DNA of 40,968 bases from Gammaproteobacteria bacterium (GCA_003645535.1 QNFP01000008.1:1-40968), one strand, 5' to 3'; shown: positions 26,885-37,218, numbered from the stretch's first letter. Numbers and translations are program-made. Notes: generated from the letters alone by a model not told the origin.

Positions 26885-27283
26885 TTACTCGTCGACTTCT
26901 TCGAACTCTTCATCAGGTTCTGCCATTATCCGACCAACCAGTTCTATATAGGCCATCGGTGCTTTATCGCCTGTACGGTAACCACACTTGAGTATTCGCG
27001 TATAACCGCCGGGTCGATCTTCGTAGCGAGGCCCGAGGTCAGTAAATAATTTACCCACTGCTTCCTTGCTACGCAGACGGCTAAAAGCCAGCCGACGATT
27101 AGCAACACTGTCCTTTTTAGCCAACGTAATTAATGGCTCGGCTACGCGACGCAATTCTTTGGCCTTTGGCAACGTGGTCTTAATGATTTCATGTTCTACC
27201 AGCGAAGCAGTCATATTTCGATACATCGCCTTGCGATGGGAACTGTTTCGATTTAGTTGGCGGCCACTCTGTCGATGACGCAT
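26885..27283 (-). CDS. rplQ: 50S ribosomal protein L17
   Basis: L17 lines the peptide exit tunnel rim. The 132-residue product begins [20 protein letters not shown], the family signature, followed by a [18 protein letters not shown] block; the C-terminus is a short acidic tail. A ribosome binding site (ACAGGA) precedes the ATG. It is the last gene of the alpha operon, 59 bases after rpoA, and runs into the terminator at 26803-26841. Confidence 0.98.
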   Translation of the reverse strand: MRHRQSGRQLNRNSSHRKAMYRNMTASLVEHEIIKTTLPKAKELRRVAEPLITLAKKDSVANRRLAFSRLRSKEAVGKLFTDLGPRYEDRPGGYTRILKCGYRTGDKAPMAYIELVGRIMAEPDEEFEEVDE

Positions 27284-27342
27284 AGTCTTGATTCCTGTCT
27301 ATCTATCGATAGCCCACATGTTGGTGAGCCTTGCGATCAATT

Positions 27343-28344
27343 TTATTGAAAGTTTTCGCTTTCCTGCCTTAGGCTGGCGGGTGGCCAGTTCTCCAGGCGC
27401 ATGCCCAACGACAGACCTCTGGAAGCCAATACATCCTTAATTTCGGTAAGTGATTTCTTACCTAAGTTAGGCGTTTTTAACAATTCCACTTCTGTGCGCT
27501 GAATCAAATCACCAATATAATAAATACTCTCTGCCTTCAGGCAGTTAGCCGAGCGCACTGTCAGTTCCAGATCGTCAACCGGACGCAGCAGGATGGGATC
27601 GATTTTTTCCTCATGCTCTTCTGGTTCCAACTGTTTTTCACTTTCCAGATCAACAAATACCGCTAATTGCTGTTGCAGAATGGTAGCGGCGCGACGAATA
27701 GCTTCTTCCGGCTCTATGGTGCCATTCGTTTCGATATCTAGAACAAGCTTGTCCAGGTCAGTTCGTTGCTCTACGCGAGCACTTTCAACTGAATACGAAA
27801 CCTTTCGCACCGGGCTATATGACGCATCGAGGCGTAGTCGTCCGATAGCGCGCGTTTCCTCTTCATCATTTTCTCTTGCGTCAGCCGGTTGATAACCACG
27901 ACCCCTGGCTATACGCAGACGCATGTTCAACTCGACATTTCCAGTAATATGCGCGATGACATGATCCGGATTTTTGATCTCTACGTTGCTATCGGCCTGA
28001 ATATCACCAGCGGTGACAGGGCCCACACCCGATTTGACCAGAGTGAGTTCAGCTTCTTCCTTGCCATGTAATATAATCGCGACATTTTTCAGGTTCAGCA
28101 AAATCTCGATGACATCTTCCTGAACACCCTCTATTGCGCTGTATTCGTGCAGCACACCATCGATCTCTACTTCAACAATGGCACAACCAGTCATTGACGA
28201 AAGTAAGATACGCCGCAGTGCATTGCCCAGGGTATGACCGAAACCACGCTCAAGCGGTTCTAGCACTACCCGCGCATTGGTGGCATCATATTCAGTGACG
28301 TCAATCGTGCGTGGAGTTAGTAACTCAGTAACTGAATGTTGCAT
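27343..28344 (-). CDS. rpoA: RNA polymerase subunit alpha
   Basis: The product has 333 residues from the ATG at 28344, which I prefer over a TTG two codons upstream. The N-terminal dimerisation domain includes [24 protein letters not shown] and the [16 protein letters not shown] block. After a flexible acidic linker (about 235-248) comes the C-terminal domain with [11 protein letters not shown] and [16 protein letters not shown], which contacts UP-element DNA and activators. The position between rpsD and rplQ is standard. Confidence 0.98.
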   Translation of the reverse strand: MQHSVTELLTPRTIDVTEYDATNARVVLEPLERGFGHTLGNALRRILLSSMTGCAIVEVEIDGVLHEYSAIEGVQEDVIEILLNLKNVAIILHGKEEAELTLVKSGVGPVTAGDIQADSNVEIKNPDHVIAHITGNVELNMRLRIARGRGYQPADARENDEEETRAIGRLRLDASYSPVRKVSYSVESARVEQRTDLDKLVLDIETNGTIEPEEAIRRAATILQQQLAVFVDLESEKQLEPEEHEEKIDPILLRPVDDLELTVRSANCLKAESIYYIGDLIQRTEVELLKTPNLGKKSLTEIKDVLASRGLSLGMRLENWPPASLRQESENFQ

Positions 28345-28372
28345 AAGCAAAGCTATCCTAGGTTATGTGCTG

Positions 28373-28993
28373 TTACTTGGAGTAAAGCTCTACAATGAGA
28401 TTTTCATTAATTTCGCTGGGCAGGTCACCACGATCTGGTGCGCGTTTGAAAACACCTTCCATTTTGTTAGTGTCTACTTCTACCCACTCAACCTCCCCTC
28501 GCTGTGCAGCAAGTTGCAATGCTGACTGAATGCGCAGTTGAGATTTAGACCGCTCGCGGATACCTATGACGTCATCTTCGCCAACTTGATACGAGGCTAT
28601 ATTGACTTTTTTGCCATTAACCAGAACGCAATTGTGAGAAACCAGTTGCCTTGCCTCTGCCCTGGTCGAACCAAAACCCATTCGATAAACCACGTTATCC
28701 AGTCTTTTTTCCAGTAAGCTCAACAAGTTTTCGCCGGTATTACCTTTAATGCGTGCTGCTTGCTTGTAGTAGTTGCGAAATTGCTTTTCCAGCACGCCGT
28801 ATATGCGACGCACTTTTTGTTTCTCGCGCAACTGCACACCATAATCCGATAACCGAGTGCGACGCTGTCCGTGCTGCCCAGGGATACTGTCAGCGCGGCA
28901 TTTAGATTCTAAGGGTCGAATACCGCTTTTCAGGAACAGATCTGTCCCTTCACGGCGGCTCAGCTTACAGGTCGGTCCAAGATATCTTGCCAT
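28373..28993 (-). CDS. rpsD: 30S ribosomal protein S4
   Basis: S4 nucleates 30S assembly and, in E. coli, represses the alpha operon. The 206-residue product has the same length as the E. coli protein, with [20 protein letters not shown] at the start, [20 protein letters not shown] in the middle and the S4 RNA-binding domain (about residues 95-160). An AGAGGA ribosome binding site precedes the ATG. Confidence 0.98.
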   Translation of the reverse strand: MARYLGPTCKLSRREGTDLFLKSGIRPLESKCRADSIPGQHGQRRTRLSDYGVQLREKQKVRRIYGVLEKQFRNYYKQAARIKGNTGENLLSLLEKRLDNVVYRMGFGSTRAEARQLVSHNCVLVNGKKVNIASYQVGEDDVIGIRERSKSQLRIQSALQLAAQRGEVEWVEVDTNKMEGVFKRAPDRGDLPSEINENLIVELYSK

Positions 28994-29007
28994 CGATTGT
29001 ATTCCTC

Positions 29008-29400
29008 TTAAACGCGACGTTTTTTGGGTGGCCGACAGCCATTATGAGGGATCGGCGTCACGTCGGTGATATTCGTAATTTTCAGCCCGGCGTTATTAAG
29101 CGCCCGAACTGCTGATTCACGACCGGGTCCCGGTCCCTTCACTTCCACGTCTACGTTTTGCAAACCATATTCCTGAGCCGCTACAGCAGCCCGTTCTGAT
29201 GCAACCTGGGCCGCAAACGGCGTACTTTTTCGAGAGCCCCGAAAACCGGATCCACCCGACGTAGCCCAACTCAGCGCATTACCCTGGCGATCAGTAATAG
29301 TGATAATCGTATTGTTAAATGATGCGTGAATATGCGCGATGCCGTCCACCACAGTACGGGCACCTTTCTTTCGCGCTGATTTCGTAGGGGTTGTTGCCAT
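29008..29400 (-). CDS. rpsK: 30S ribosomal protein S11
   Basis: S11 lies on the 30S platform near the mRNA exit. The 130-residue product has the family blocks [18 protein letters not shown] and [16 protein letters not shown], and ends with [19 protein letters not shown] sits 11 bases before the ATG. It is 14 bases upstream of rpsD. Confidence 0.98.
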   Translation of the reverse strand: MATTPTKSARKKGARTVVDGIAHIHASFNNTIITITDRQGNALSWATSGGSGFRGSRKSTPFAAQVASERAAVAAQEYGLQNVDVEVKGPGPGRESAVRALNNAGLKITNITDVTPIPHNGCRPPKKRRV

Positions 29401-29443
29401 ATCAGTTCAATTCCTGAAATCACTTACTCGACGAAGTGATTTA

Positions 29444-29800
29444 TTATCGCTTGATTGGTTTCCGCGGCCCTTTGCGGGTGCGCGCATTAGTTTTAGTACG
29501 CTGTCCGCGCAAAGGTAAGCTGCGGCGGTGGCGAATGCCCCGATAGCAACCAAGATCCATCAGTCGCTTGATGTTCATGCTAATTTCACGCCGCAAGTCA
29601 CCTTCAACTGTGCGTTGAGTAACTGCGGTTCGCAAACTGTCCAGCTGCTCCTCAGACAATTCCGATATTTTAACCGTCCCATCAATGCCAACCTTTGCAC
29701 AGATGTCTTTAGCTGTTGTGCGACCTACCCCATAAACGTAAGTTAACGAGATCACCGTATGTTTGTGATCAGGAATATTGACGCCGGCAATACGGGCCAT
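29444..29800 (-). CDS. rpsM: 30S ribosomal protein S13
   Basis: S13 sits in the 30S head and contacts 50S and P-site tRNA. The 118-residue product opens [19 protein letters not shown] and ends with the basic tail [22 protein letters not shown] lies 8 bases before the ATG. It is the first gene of the alpha operon: upstream is a 153-base spacer with an intrinsic terminator for rpmJ and a possible TACAAT -10 box, so the alpha operon may have its own promoter here. Confidence 0.98.
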   Translation of the reverse strand: MARIAGVNIPDHKHTVISLTYVYGVGRTTAKDICAKVGIDGTVKISELSEEQLDSLRTAVTQRTVEGDLRREISMNIKRLMDLGCYRGIRHRRSLPLRGQRTKTNARTRKGPRKPIKR

Positions 29801-29886
29801 CCGATTTACTCCAAATATCTAATAAGTTATTTGTTTGATTGTATGCGCTTAGTTGCTAGTGCCGTTTCCCGGCTTGCCAGCCGCGC

Positions 29887-29911
29887 AAAAAGGCGCAACA
29901 GGATAGCGCCT
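29887..29911 (-). terminator. Intrinsic terminator between rpmJ and rpsM
   Basis: Read on the minus strand, AGGCGC and GCGCCT form a perfect 6-bp stem with a 9-base loop, followed at once by a run of T. It would end or attenuate spc-operon transcripts after rpmJ. A small second stem-loop (CGGCT/AGCCG) lies just downstream, within the region where an S4-responsive leader would be expected. Confidence 0.65.
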
Positions 29912-29953
29912 AACGACGCTAAAATCAATAAAATTAAGCTGATTTGTATCCAC

Positions 29954-30070
29954 TCAACCCTGACGTTGCTTATGTCTGGGCTCAGTATTACAAATGACAC
30001 GGACCACGCCTTTACGCTTGACCACTTTGCAATTGCGACACAATTTTTTTACCGATGCTCTAACTTTCAT
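29954..30070 (-). CDS. rpmJ: 50S ribosomal protein L36
   Basis: This 38-residue protein begins [15 protein letters not shown] and ends EPRHKQRQG. It is the zinc-binding form, with Cys11, Cys14, Cys27 and His33 as likely ligands. The ATG at 30070 has GGGG 8 bases upstream. A longer frame starting at 30151 runs through the secY tail and the tandem repeat and is not real. It lies between secY and rpsM, the standard place. Confidence 0.96.
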   Translation of the reverse strand: MKVRASVKKLCRNCKVVKRKGVVRVICNTEPRHKQRQG

Positions 30071-30084
30071 ATTTTTTCCCCTAT

Positions 30085-30142
30085 TACCGCTAACGAGAGT
30101 ACCGCTAACGAAAGTACCGCTAACGAAAGTACCACTAGCGAG
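30085..30142. repeat. 15-bp tandem repeat covering the secY stop codon, three full copies and a partial one
   Basis: On the plus strand TACCGCTAACGAGAG (30085-30099) is followed by two identical copies of TACCGCTAACGAAAG (30100-30114, 30115-30129) and a shortened diverged copy (30130-30142). The last contains the secY stop codon. Read on the secY strand the unit is five codons, so a TAG recurs in frame three more times after the true stop. Confidence 0.93.
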
Positions 30143-31463
30143 TACCACCACCGTAACCCTTCATATTCGCCTTTTTTAATACGGAATCATATTGATGGGA
30201 CATTAAATGAGACTGTACCTGCGACATAAAATCCATAGTAACTACCACTGCAATCAGCAGGGATGTACCACCTAAATAAAACGGCACATTGAAGTAAACA
30301 TTCAAAAACTGGGGTAGCAAACATACACCCGCTATATAAATGCCGCCAACCATAGTCAACCGTGTCACTACGCCATCTATATATTTGGCGGTTTGTTCGC
30401 CGGGCCTAATGCCAGGTAAGTAGGCCCCGCTTTTTTTCAGATTATCAGCAACTTCCTTAGGATTGAATGTCAATGCCGTATAGAAAAAGCAGAAAAATAT
30501 GATAAGTCCGGCAAATAGCAATATATGTAATGGCTGGCCTGGGCCAAGAAATAACGACACGTCCTGTAACCAGTCTGGTGCTCCAGCGCCTTGCCCAAAC
30601 ATTGCCGCTAGCGTGGACGGGAATAACAGAAGGCTACTGGCAAAAATAGCGGGTATAACACCGGCCATATTTACTTTTAAAGGTAAATGACTACTCTGCT
30701 GGCTGTAAGCTCCACGCCGCTGTTGGCGCTGAGCATAATTGACAGTTATGCGACGCTGCCCACGTTCAATGAAAACAACAAAATAAACCACTGCAATTGC
30801 CAGAACAGCCACTAAAAGCAGTGCAATGATATTCATGTCACCCTGGCGGGCGGATTCAAATGCCTGCCCTAAAGCCCTCGGCAATCCGGCCACAATACCG
30901 GCAAAAATCAGCATAGAAATCCCATTACCAATACCGCGCTCGGTAATCTGCTCTCCTAGCCACATCATGAATACCGCACCGGTAACCAACGAGGTGATCG
31001 CGATAAGGAAAAAGGTGAAGCCCGTATAATAGGCCAGGCCTTGTCCGGCAAGACCATAAGCCATACCAGTACCCTGCACCAAAGCCAAAAGTACTGTGGC
31101 ATAACGGGTCATTTGAGTGATCTTCCGCCGCCCAGCATCGCCCTCTTTTTTAAGCTGCTCAAGCGTTGGTGTAACAGCGGTCATAAGCTGCATAATGATA
31201 GATGCAGAAATGTACGGCATGATTCCCAGCGCCAAAATACTCATGCGCTCCAGCGCACCACCGGAAAACATATTAAACATACCCAGGATCGTGCCCTGAT
31301 TTTGGGTAAACAGTGCGGCAACACGATCCGGATCAATACCGGGCACGGGAATATGCGTACCTATTCGGTATATAATGATGGCCAGCAACAAAAAGCGAAG
31401 GCGAGCCCATAGCTCGCCCAATCCTTTTTCACTGCCGGCAGGCAATTTTGCTGGTTTCACCAT
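30135..31463 (-). CDS. secY: Protein translocase subunit SecY
   Basis: SecY forms the channel of the Sec translocon in the inner membrane. The 442-residue product has ten predicted membrane segments, the plug region [16 protein letters not shown], the cytosolic loop with [15 protein letters not shown] and the [21 protein letters not shown] block. It ends [14 protein letters not shown]. coli ends KGYGR, so three or four residues are added here, next to a stop codon that sits in a tandem repeat. It follows rplO in the spc operon. Confidence 0.98.
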   Translation of the reverse strand: MVKPAKLPAGSEKGLGELWARLRFLLLAIIIYRIGTHIPVPGIDPDRVAALFTQNQGTILGMFNMFSGGALERMSILALGIMPYISASIIMQLMTAVTPTLEQLKKEGDAGRRKITQMTRYATVLLALVQGTGMAYGLAGQGLAYYTGFTFFLIAITSLVTGAVFMMWLGEQITERGIGNGISMLIFAGIVAGLPRALGQAFESARQGDMNIIALLLVAVLAIAVVYFVVFIERGQRRITVNYAQRQQRRGAYSQQSSHLPLKVNMAGVIPAIFASSLLLFPSTLAAMFGQGAGAPDWLQDVSLFLGPGQPLHILLFAGLIIFFCFFYTALTFNPKEVADNLKKSGAYLPGIRPGEQTAKYIDGVVTRLTMVGGIYIAGVCLLPQFLNVYFNVPFYLGGTSLLIAVVVTMDFMSQVQSHLMSHQYDSVLKKANMKGYGGGTR

Positions 31464-31496
31464 TTTACTTCGAACCTGACCTTATCTCTATAATCC

Positions 31497-31937
31497 CTAA
31501 TCTTGCTCTAATACCTGACCGCCCGCAGCTTCAAGTGCAGCTTTCGCACCGGCGGTTATACCAAGACCCTTTATTTTAACGGGGCTATGCAACTCTCCTG
31601 ACAGGAACACTTTGGCTCTGCGTATATTGCAATTAACCAGCCCTGCGCTGCGCAGTGCGGCGAGGTCAACGACATCACTATCAATACCATTGAGCTCGGC
31701 CAGTCGAACATTCGCTGTAACTCGTGCTAGTCGCGAGGAAAAACCGTACTTGGGCAAACGTTTCTGCAAGGGCATTTGGCCACCCTCAAAACCTGGCTTA
31801 ACCCGCCCACCTGAACGCGATTTCTGACCTTTATGGCCACGACCGCAAGTTTTTCCAGAGCCACTGCCGATACCTCGACCAACGCGTTTGGCATTAGGTC
31901 GACTACCCTCGGCGGGACTCAGAGTGTTTAGGCGCAT
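31497..31937 (-). CDS. rplO: 50S ribosomal protein L15
   Basis: L15 is a late 50S assembly protein. The start is the ATG at 31937, giving the usual [22 protein letters not shown] and 146 residues; GAGGAAGG lies 5 bases upstream, while a start 15 bases earlier would overlap that site. Glycine- and arginine-rich blocks ([20 protein letters not shown]) are as in the family. It starts 1 base after the rpmD stop. Confidence 0.97.
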   Translation of the reverse strand: MRLNTLSPAEGSRPNAKRVGRGIGSGSGKTCGRGHKGQKSRSGGRVKPGFEGGQMPLQKRLPKYGFSSRLARVTANVRLAELNGIDSDVVDLAALRSAGLVNCNIRRAKVFLSGELHSPVKIKGLGITAGAKAALEAAGGQVLEQD

Positions 31938-31938
31938 C

Positions 31939-32127
31939 TCAACCTTCCTCAACTTTTAACATATAACTAACTTTGTTTATCATGCCTCTTACCGAGGGGG
32001 TATCTTCAACCATCACACTGTGACCGACACGGCGCAAGCCTAAACCCGTCAGGCACGCTTTGTGCGTGGCCAGGCGCCCAATGCGACTACGCACCTGAGT
32101 TACTTTTAACTTTTCTGCTCTACTCAT
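31939..32127 (-). CDS. rpmD: 50S ribosomal protein L30
   Basis: The 62-residue product has the L30 core [27 protein letters not shown] and ends with the helix [14 protein letters not shown]. It lies between rpsE and rplO in the spc operon. Confidence 0.97.
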   Translation of the reverse strand: MSRAEKLKVTQVRSRIGRLATHKACLTGLGLRRVGHSVMVEDTPSVRGMINKVSYMLKVEEG

Positions 32128-32163
32128 AGTCTTATGTCTACCGTCAGATTAAAGAACTAATCC

Positions 32164-32676
32164 TTACCCGAGAACCTCTTCTACAGATTTTCCGCGCTTG
32201 GCAGCTATTTCTTCGGGTGCACGCATATTCTCCAAACCTTTAAAAGTTGCCCTTACCACGTTCACGGGATTAGTTGACCCATAGCACTTAGCCAGAACAT
32301 TTTGCACACCAGCCAGCTCAAGAACTGCTCGCATGGCACCACCAGCGATGATCCCGGTACCTTCAGAAGCCGGCTGCATATAAATCCTGGACGCGCCATG
32401 GTTAGACCTTATTGCGTACTGCAAGGTGTTATCTTTGAGATCAACCTGAATCATATTCCTGCGTGCCGCTTCCATAGCCTTCTGGATAGCCAGCGGTACT
32501 TCCCGTGCTTTACCTCGGCCAAAGCCAACACGTCCATTACCATCGCCAACAACCGTCAATGCCGTGAATCCGAAAATCCGGCCACCTTTCACAGTTTTAG
32601 CGACTCGATTCACCTCAACCAGCTTTTCCATTAACCCTTCATTAGGGTCCATATCGCGAGAATTATTCTTTGCCAT
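32164..32676 (-). CDS. rpsE: 30S ribosomal protein S5
   Basis: S5 takes part in decoding fidelity and mRNA unwinding. The start is the ATG at 32676 (170 residues, [15 protein letters not shown]); the open frame reaches further upstream into rplR but that part is not conserved. The double-stranded-RNA-binding domain includes [27 protein letters not shown] (about 27-53), and the C-terminal domain includes [19 protein letters not shown]. Confidence 0.97.
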   Translation of the reverse strand: MAKNNSRDMDPNEGLMEKLVEVNRVAKTVKGGRIFGFTALTVVGDGNGRVGFGRGKAREVPLAIQKAMEAARRNMIQVDLKDNTLQYAIRSNHGASRIYMQPASEGTGIIAGGAMRAVLELAGVQNVLAKCYGSTNPVNVVRATFKGLENMRAPEEIAAKRGKSVEEVLG

Positions 32677-32686
32677 TAGCTTGCCT

Positions 32687-33046
32687 TTAAATTTCCAGTC
32701 CGCCAGCACGTGCAGCATCAGCGAGCGCCTTAACACGGCCGTGATACTTAAACCCGCTGCGATCAAAAGCTACCTTGTTAACGCCAGCATTCCGGGCCCG
32801 CTCCGCTATGAGTGCCCCAACTGTTTCAGCAGCTGACATGTTGCCTGTGTTGCCTTTACCACGAATACTGCTATCCAGGGTCGAAGCACTGGCGACGACG
32901 TTATCACCACCAGCAGTGGGCGCTATAATCTGCGCATAAATATGCTTCGACGTACGGAAAACACAAAGACGCGAAGCCTCTTGCTCGCGTATTCTTGCAC
33001 GCCCTCGACGAGCACGGCGCAACCTGGATCGTTTTTTATCACTCAT
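32687..33046 (-). CDS. rplR: 50S ribosomal protein L18
   Basis: L18 carries 5S rRNA into the 50S subunit. The 119-residue product has the basic N-terminus ([18 protein letters not shown]), [16 protein letters not shown], and the C-terminal [20 protein letters not shown]. It starts 14 bases after rplF ends. Confidence 0.97.
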   Translation of the reverse strand: MSDKKRSRLRRARRGRARIREQEASRLCVFRTSKHIYAQIIAPTAGGDNVVASASTLDSSIRGKGNTGNMSAAETVGALIAERARNAGVNKVAFDRSGFKYHGRVKALADAARAGGLEI

Positions 33047-33060
33047 GACTTCTAACCCTG

Positions 33061-33591
33061 TTACTTTTTCTTCGCTTCTTTGCGACGCACATATTCGTCA
33101 GCGTATCTCACTCCTTTACCCTTGTAGGGCTCGGGTGGACGGTAGCTTCGAATTTCCGCAGCGACCTGACCAAGCAATTGCTTGTCCGCTGATTTCAACA
33201 CAATCTCAGTTTGACTAGGTATCTCTACACTCACGCCTTCAGGGATTGCATGTTCGATCGGGTGAGAAAAGCCCAGCGTCAGGTTTATTTTCTTACCCTG
33301 CAACTGCGCCCGATAACCCACACCAACCAGCTGCAGGCGTTTTTCGAAACCGGTACTGACACCGATAACCATGTTACTCACCAGCGCCCGCGTAGTACCA
33401 ACAATGGCACTGCTCTTTTCGCCTTCGCGAAGGCGAAATCGCAACACGTTATCTTCCTGGGCCACGGTAACGCTCTCATGACAGGTCAATGACAGCTCAC
33501 CCTGCCCTCCCTTGACCGAGACCTCGCTCCCCCTGAGGGTCACTTCAACACCTTTCGGTATGGGGACCGGATTATTAGCTACTCTGGACAT
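33061..33591 (-). CDS. rplF: 50S ribosomal protein L6
   Basis: L6 binds near the sarcin-ricin loop. The 176-residue product has two L6 domains and the C-terminal signature [22 protein letters not shown] strong ribosome binding site (AAGGAAGG) lies 5 bases before the ATG. Confidence 0.98.
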   Translation of the reverse strand: MSRVANNPVPIPKGVEVTLRGSEVSVKGGQGELSLTCHESVTVAQEDNVLRFRLREGEKSSAIVGTTRALVSNMVIGVSTGFEKRLQLVGVGYRAQLQGKKINLTLGFSHPIEHAIPEGVSVEIPSQTEIVLKSADKQLLGQVAAEIRSYRPPEPYKGKGVRYADEYVRRKEAKKK

Positions 33592-33619
33592 CTTTGCCTT
33601 CCTTTAAAATACAGTCCAC

Positions 33620-34012
33620 TTAGAATACGGTGCACAACACTTCACCACCAATACCAGCGGCGCGAGCTGCAGAGGACGCCATAACGCCCTTACTGGTGGA
33701 CACAATTGCCAGACCCAGGCCACCACGTACGCGCGGCAATTCGTCAGCCCCGGCATAGCGACGCAGACCCGGACGGCTAAATCGGTCAAGCTCTTCAATG
33801 ACCGGTTTACCCTCGAAGTATTTCAATTGAATTGTTAATTCAGGTTTAACGCTATCTGTAACACTAAAACCACTAATATAACCTTCGTCTTTCAACACCT
33901 GGGCTACCGCTATTTTTAGCTTGGCGGAAGGCATTGTGACAGCCTCTTTCGACCGGGCGAGGCCATTACGGATTCGGGTCAGCATATCTGCCAGTGGATC
34001 CTGCATACTCAT
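33620..34012 (-). CDS. rpsH: 30S ribosomal protein S8
   Basis: S8 is an early 30S assembly protein and represses the spc operon in E. coli. The start is the ATG at 34012 (130 residues, [18 protein letters not shown]), with GAGGAG upstream; the open frame runs ten codons further but that part overlaps rpsN and is not conserved. The C-terminus has the [22 protein letters not shown] block. Confidence 0.97.
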   Translation of the reverse strand: MSMQDPLADMLTRIRNGLARSKEAVTMPSAKLKIAVAQVLKDEGYISGFSVTDSVKPELTIQLKYFEGKPVIEELDRFSRPGLRRYAGADELPRVRGGLGLAIVSTSKGVMASSAARAAGIGGEVLCTVF

Positions 34013-34035
34013 CGCAAATCGCTCCTCTAGTCCGT

Positions 34036-34341
34036 TTACCAACTTGCCTTAACAAGGCCTGGCACATCTCCGCGCATGGCGGCTTCGCGCAGCTTGTTAC
34101 GACACAATCCAAATTTTCTATACACCCCGTGCGGACGGCCCGTTACGCGACACCGCCGACGTTGTCGCACTGGACTGGCATCCCGAGGTAATTTCTGCAA
34201 TTGCAATTGCGCTTCCCAACGCTCGTCATCGCTAGAATTGACATTAGCAATGGTCGCTTTTAAAGCCGCACGTTTGCCGGCATATCTGGCAACTGTTTTG
34301 GTGCGCTTTTTCTCACGCTCGATCATCGATACCTTAGCCAT
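34036..34341 (-). CDS. rpsN: 30S ribosomal protein S14 (zinc-free type)
   Basis: The 101-residue product is the long S14 form without the CxxC zinc motifs; it ends [21 protein letters not shown]. Blocks [23 protein letters not shown] are intact. It lies 9 bases after rplE and 23 bases before the S8 start. Confidence 0.97.
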   Translation of the reverse strand: MAKVSMIEREKKRTKTVARYAGKRAALKATIANVNSSDDERWEAQLQLQKLPRDASPVRQRRRCRVTGRPHGVYRKFGLCRNKLREAAMRGDVPGLVKASW

Positions 34342-34350
34342 AATCTGTCA

Positions 34351-34890
34351 TTAACTCCGCAGAGGAAAACCGAAAGCGCGCAGCAGTGCACGACCCTCAT
34401 CATCGGTGCGCGCCGTAGTAGTCATTGCAATATCTAACCCGCGCAATTTATCGACTTTGTCATAGTCGATTTCAGGAAAAACTATTTGCTCGGTCATGCC
34501 CATAGCAAAATTACCGCGCCCATCAAATGATTTGGGGCTAATCCCCCTGAAATCCCTGATCCTGGGAATCGCTATAGCAATCAACCTTTCTAAAAATTCG
34601 TACATCCTGTCCTGGCGTAATGTTACTTTACAACCAATCGGCCAGGCCTCTCTGACTTTGAAGCCAGCGATGGATTTTCGCGCCAGGGTTATGACCGGCT
34701 TCTGACCAGCAATAAGCTGCAGATCATTAACAGCATTTTCCAGCACTTTTTTATCCGCCAATGCCTCACCTACACCCATATTCAGTGTAATTTTGGACAG
34801 GCGTGGCACTTCCATAACATTTTTTAGCCCTAACTCGCTTTTAAGGCGAGGCGCAAGCTCACTTACATAAAGGTCTCTCAGATTAGCCAT
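34351..34890 (-). CDS. rplE: 50S ribosomal protein L5
   Basis: L5 binds 5S rRNA and touches P-site tRNA. The 179-residue product shows [12 protein letters not shown], the [20 protein letters not shown] block and [30 protein letters not shown] strong ribosome binding site (GAGGAG) lies 8 bases before the ATG. Confidence 0.98.
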   Translation of the reverse strand: MANLRDLYVSELAPRLKSELGLKNVMEVPRLSKITLNMGVGEALADKKVLENAVNDLQLIAGQKPVITLARKSIAGFKVREAWPIGCKVTLRQDRMYEFLERLIAIAIPRIRDFRGISPKSFDGRGNFAMGMTEQIVFPEIDYDKVDKLRGLDIAMTTTARTDDEGRALLRAFGFPLRS

Positions 34891-34903
34891 CTCTTTCGCT
34901 CCT

Positions 34904-35227
34904 CTAGGCCTTTACAGGTTCGCCGCTGGATTTAAAAACCCGGATCTTCTTGCCACTTTCAAGCACTTTAAAACCCACCCGACCGGCTTTATTTTCAGCT
35001 GGGTCGAAGACACCAACATTTGATGAGTCGATCGGCGCCTCCTTCTCGATAATGCCGCCAGGCACTCCCATCTGAGGATTCGGTTTTTGGTGCTTTTTAA
35101 CTAACTGCACACCCGATACCAGCAGCCTGCCATCATTCAGCACCTGCAACACTTTGCCCCGCTTACCTTTATCTCGTCCTGCAAGGACAATCACATCGTC
35201 ATTGCAGCAAATTTTTTTCATAGCCAT
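34904..35227 (-). CDS. rplX: 50S ribosomal protein L24
   Basis: L24 starts 50S assembly. The 107-residue product has the KOW motif [18 protein letters not shown] (about 12-29) and the [19 protein letters not shown] block. At residues 7-8 it has CysCys where most homologues have basic or polar residues. A second ATG two codons downstream could also be the start; neither has a strong ribosome binding site. Confidence 0.97.
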   Translation of the reverse strand: MAMKKICCNDDVIVLAGRDKGKRGKVLQVLNDGRLLVSGVQLVKKHQKPNPQMGVPGGIIEKEAPIDSSNVGVFDPAENKAGRVGFKVLESGKKIRVFKSSGEPVKA

Positions 35228-35257
35228 GTTTTTTGCTCGCTACCTCAACCCAGCACC

Positions 35258-35626
35258 TTAAAGTACTTCTGGCGCCAGGGAAATGATCCTCATAAACTTT
35301 TCACTACGTAATTCCCGCGTGACTGGGCCGAATATACGGGTACCAATAGGCGCTAGTTGGGCGTTTAGCAACACCGCTGCATTATCATCAAATTTGATCA
35401 AACTACCGTCTTGCCGCCGTACACCGCTCCGGGTTCTTACGACAACCGCATCCATAACCTGACCCTTCTGAACTTTACCCCGGGGGATAGCTTCTTTGAC
35501 GGTCACTTTGATGATATCGCCAATCGCCGCATAACGGCGATGCGAACCACCCAGTACTTTTATACACATCACACGACGTGCACCGCTATTGTCCGCTACA
35601 TCCAGATAACTCTGTGTCTGTATCAT
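35258..35626 (-). CDS. rplN: 50S ribosomal protein L14
   Basis: L14 forms part of an intersubunit bridge. The product has 122 residues, exactly the family length, beginning [21 protein letters not shown] and ending with [21 protein letters not shown] lies 5 bases before the ATG. Confidence 0.98.
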   Translation of the reverse strand: MIQTQSYLDVADNSGARRVMCIKVLGGSHRRYAAIGDIIKVTVKEAIPRGKVQKGQVMDAVVVRTRSGVRRQDGSLIKFDDNAAVLLNAQLAPIGTRIFGPVTRELRSEKFMRIISLAPEVL

Positions 35627-35664
35627 TTCTTTCCTTTGCTCCGAATCTTTTTAGTCAGCCCGAT

Positions 35665-35925
35665 TCAAACGACTGTCGCGCGCACTACTACATCGACCAG
35701 CTTCCAGGACTTGGACTTTGAAATCGGCCTGGTTTCAGCGATGGTCACCATATCCCCAATACGACACTGGTTTTGTTCATCATGGGCTTTTATCTTAGTA
35801 GAGCGATTAATAATCTTGCCGTACACCGGGTGTTTTACTCGGCGCTCTATCAGCACAGTGACGGTTTTATCCATTCTGTCACTGACTACTTTTCCTGACA
35901 GTGTGCGAGCTTTTTTCTCTGTCAT
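35665..35925 (-). CDS. rpsQ: 30S ribosomal protein S17
   Basis: The 86-residue product has the S17 OB-fold pattern: [29 protein letters not shown] and the [21 protein letters not shown] block. GGGAAG lies 6 bases before the ATG. It begins 1 base after the rpmC stop. Confidence 0.97.
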   Translation of the reverse strand: MTEKKARTLSGKVVSDRMDKTVTVLIERRVKHPVYGKIINRSTKIKAHDEQNQCRIGDMVTIAETRPISKSKSWKLVDVVVRATVV

Positions 35926-35926
35926 T

Positions 35927-36118
35927 TCAGCTTCCCGAATTCTCGTTTAACACAGTCTTGATACGAGCGATATCACGCCGTACCTGCTTCATTTCGTGAC
36001 TTTGATTAAGCTGCCCAGTGCCACGCCTGATGCGCAGCTTAAACTGTTTTTCCAGCGTAGCCATCAGGCTCTCCTGCAACTCCGCCGCAGACTTTTCGCG
36101 TAGTTCACTAGCTTTCAT
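35927..36118 (-). CDS. rpmC: 50S ribosomal protein L29
   Basis: The 63-residue product is a two-helix protein with [18 protein letters not shown] at the start and [13 protein letters not shown] near the end. It sits at the tunnel exit where signal recognition particle and trigger factor dock. Its ATG overlaps the rplP stop by one base (TAATG). Confidence 0.97.
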   Translation of the reverse strand: MKASELREKSAAELQESLMATLEKQFKLRIRRGTGQLNQSHEMKQVRRDIARIKTVLNENSGS

Positions 36119-36531
36119 TACATCACCGATCGCTTGACAAAAGTGGTCTTAATAGGCAGTTTTGCTGCCGCCAGCGTGAATGCTTCCCGCGCGAGATCTT
36201 CGGAGACACCTTCCATTTCATACAACACTTTACCGGGCTGAATTAACGCCACCCAATATTCAACATTGCCCTTACCTTTACCCATGCGCACTTCCAGCGG
36301 CTTTTGGGTAATTGGCTTGTCTGGGAAAACACGAATCCAAATCTTTCCACCACGCTTGACGCACCTGGTCATTGCTCGACGCGCCGCCTCTATTTGACGA
36401 GCGGTCAACCGGCCTCGCCCGACAGCCTTGAGACCGTATTCGCCAAAGCTGACTTTGCTACCACGCAGGGCCAAACCGCGATTACGCCCTTTTTGCTGTT
36501 TTCGGTATTTAGTTCTTTTCGGTTGCAGCAT
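36118..36531 (-). CDS. rplP: 50S ribosomal protein L16
   Basis: L16 organises tRNA-binding sites in the 50S subunit. The 137-residue product starts [19 protein letters not shown] and contains [26 protein letters not shown] and [19 protein letters not shown]. The arginine in the '[12 protein letters not shown]' block, hydroxylated in some species, is kept. Confidence 0.98.
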   Translation of the reverse strand: MLQPKRTKYRKQQKGRNRGLALRGSKVSFGEYGLKAVGRGRLTARQIEAARRAMTRCVKRGGKIWIRVFPDKPITQKPLEVRMGKGKGNVEYWVALIQPGKVLYEMEGVSEDLAREAFTLAAAKLPIKTTFVKRSVM

Positions 36532-36555
36532 TTAACCCTGCCCTCAATTCCACAA

Positions 36556-37218
36556 TTACTTCTTGGCCGACTTTTCATCAGGCTCTTCTGTACCCAGAAC
36601 CTCGCCCTTAAACACCCAAACTTTAATACCTATAATTCCATAGGTAGTCGCTGCCTCGGCAGTTGCGTAATCAATATCAGCACGCAGCGTATGCAGGGGC
36701 ACACGACCCTCGCGGTACCACTCATTGCGTGCAATTTCCGCCCCACCAAGCCGGCCACCAATACGAATCTTTACGCCCAACGCGCCCTGGCGCATGGCAT
36801 TTTGCACCGCCCGCTTCATGGCGCGGCGAAACATTACTCGGCGTTCTATTTGCTGCGCCACATTTTGAGCAACTAAAGCAGCATCGAGGTCGGGTTTACG
36901 GATTTCCTCGATATTAATGTGCACCGGAATGCCCATTTCTTTAGCTACCGCGGCACGCAACTTTTCCACATCTTCGCCCTTTTTGCCGATAACTATACCG
37001 GGGCGTGCTGTGTGAATCGTAATGCGAGCGGTCTCTGCTGCCCGCTCGATATCCACCCGACTTACTGACGCATGCGCCAAAGTCTTTTTAATGAATTCAC
37101 GAACCCGCAGGTCTGCGTTTAGCTTATCAGCATAATCACCACCATCGGCGTACCAAACGGAGGTGTGCTTCTTGACGATCCCCAACCTTATACCGGTTGG
37201 ATGTACTTTCTGACCCAT
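36556..37218 (-). CDS. rpsC: 30S ribosomal protein S3
   Basis: S3 forms part of the mRNA entry tunnel and helicase site. The 220-residue product begins [16 protein letters not shown], has the KH domain with [18 protein letters not shown] (about 73-90) and ends with [17 protein letters not shown] lies 5 bases before the ATG. Confidence 0.98.
   Translation of the reverse strand: MGQKVHPTGIRLGIVKKHTSVWYADGGDYADKLNADLRVREFIKKTLAHASVSRVDIERAAETARITIHTARPGIVIGKKGEDVEKLRAAVAKEMGIPVHINIEEIRKPDLDAALVAQNVAQQIERRVMFRRAMKRAVQNAMRQGALGVKIRIGGRLGGAEIARNEWYREGRVPLHTLRADIDYATAEAATTYGIIGIKVWVFKGEVLGTEEPDEKSAKK

Noticed and set aside
30071-30151. Longer L36 frame with repeated SGTFV residues
   Set aside because: The extra residues are the translated tandem repeat and secY tail; L36 is always about 38 residues and has a ribosome binding site at 30070.
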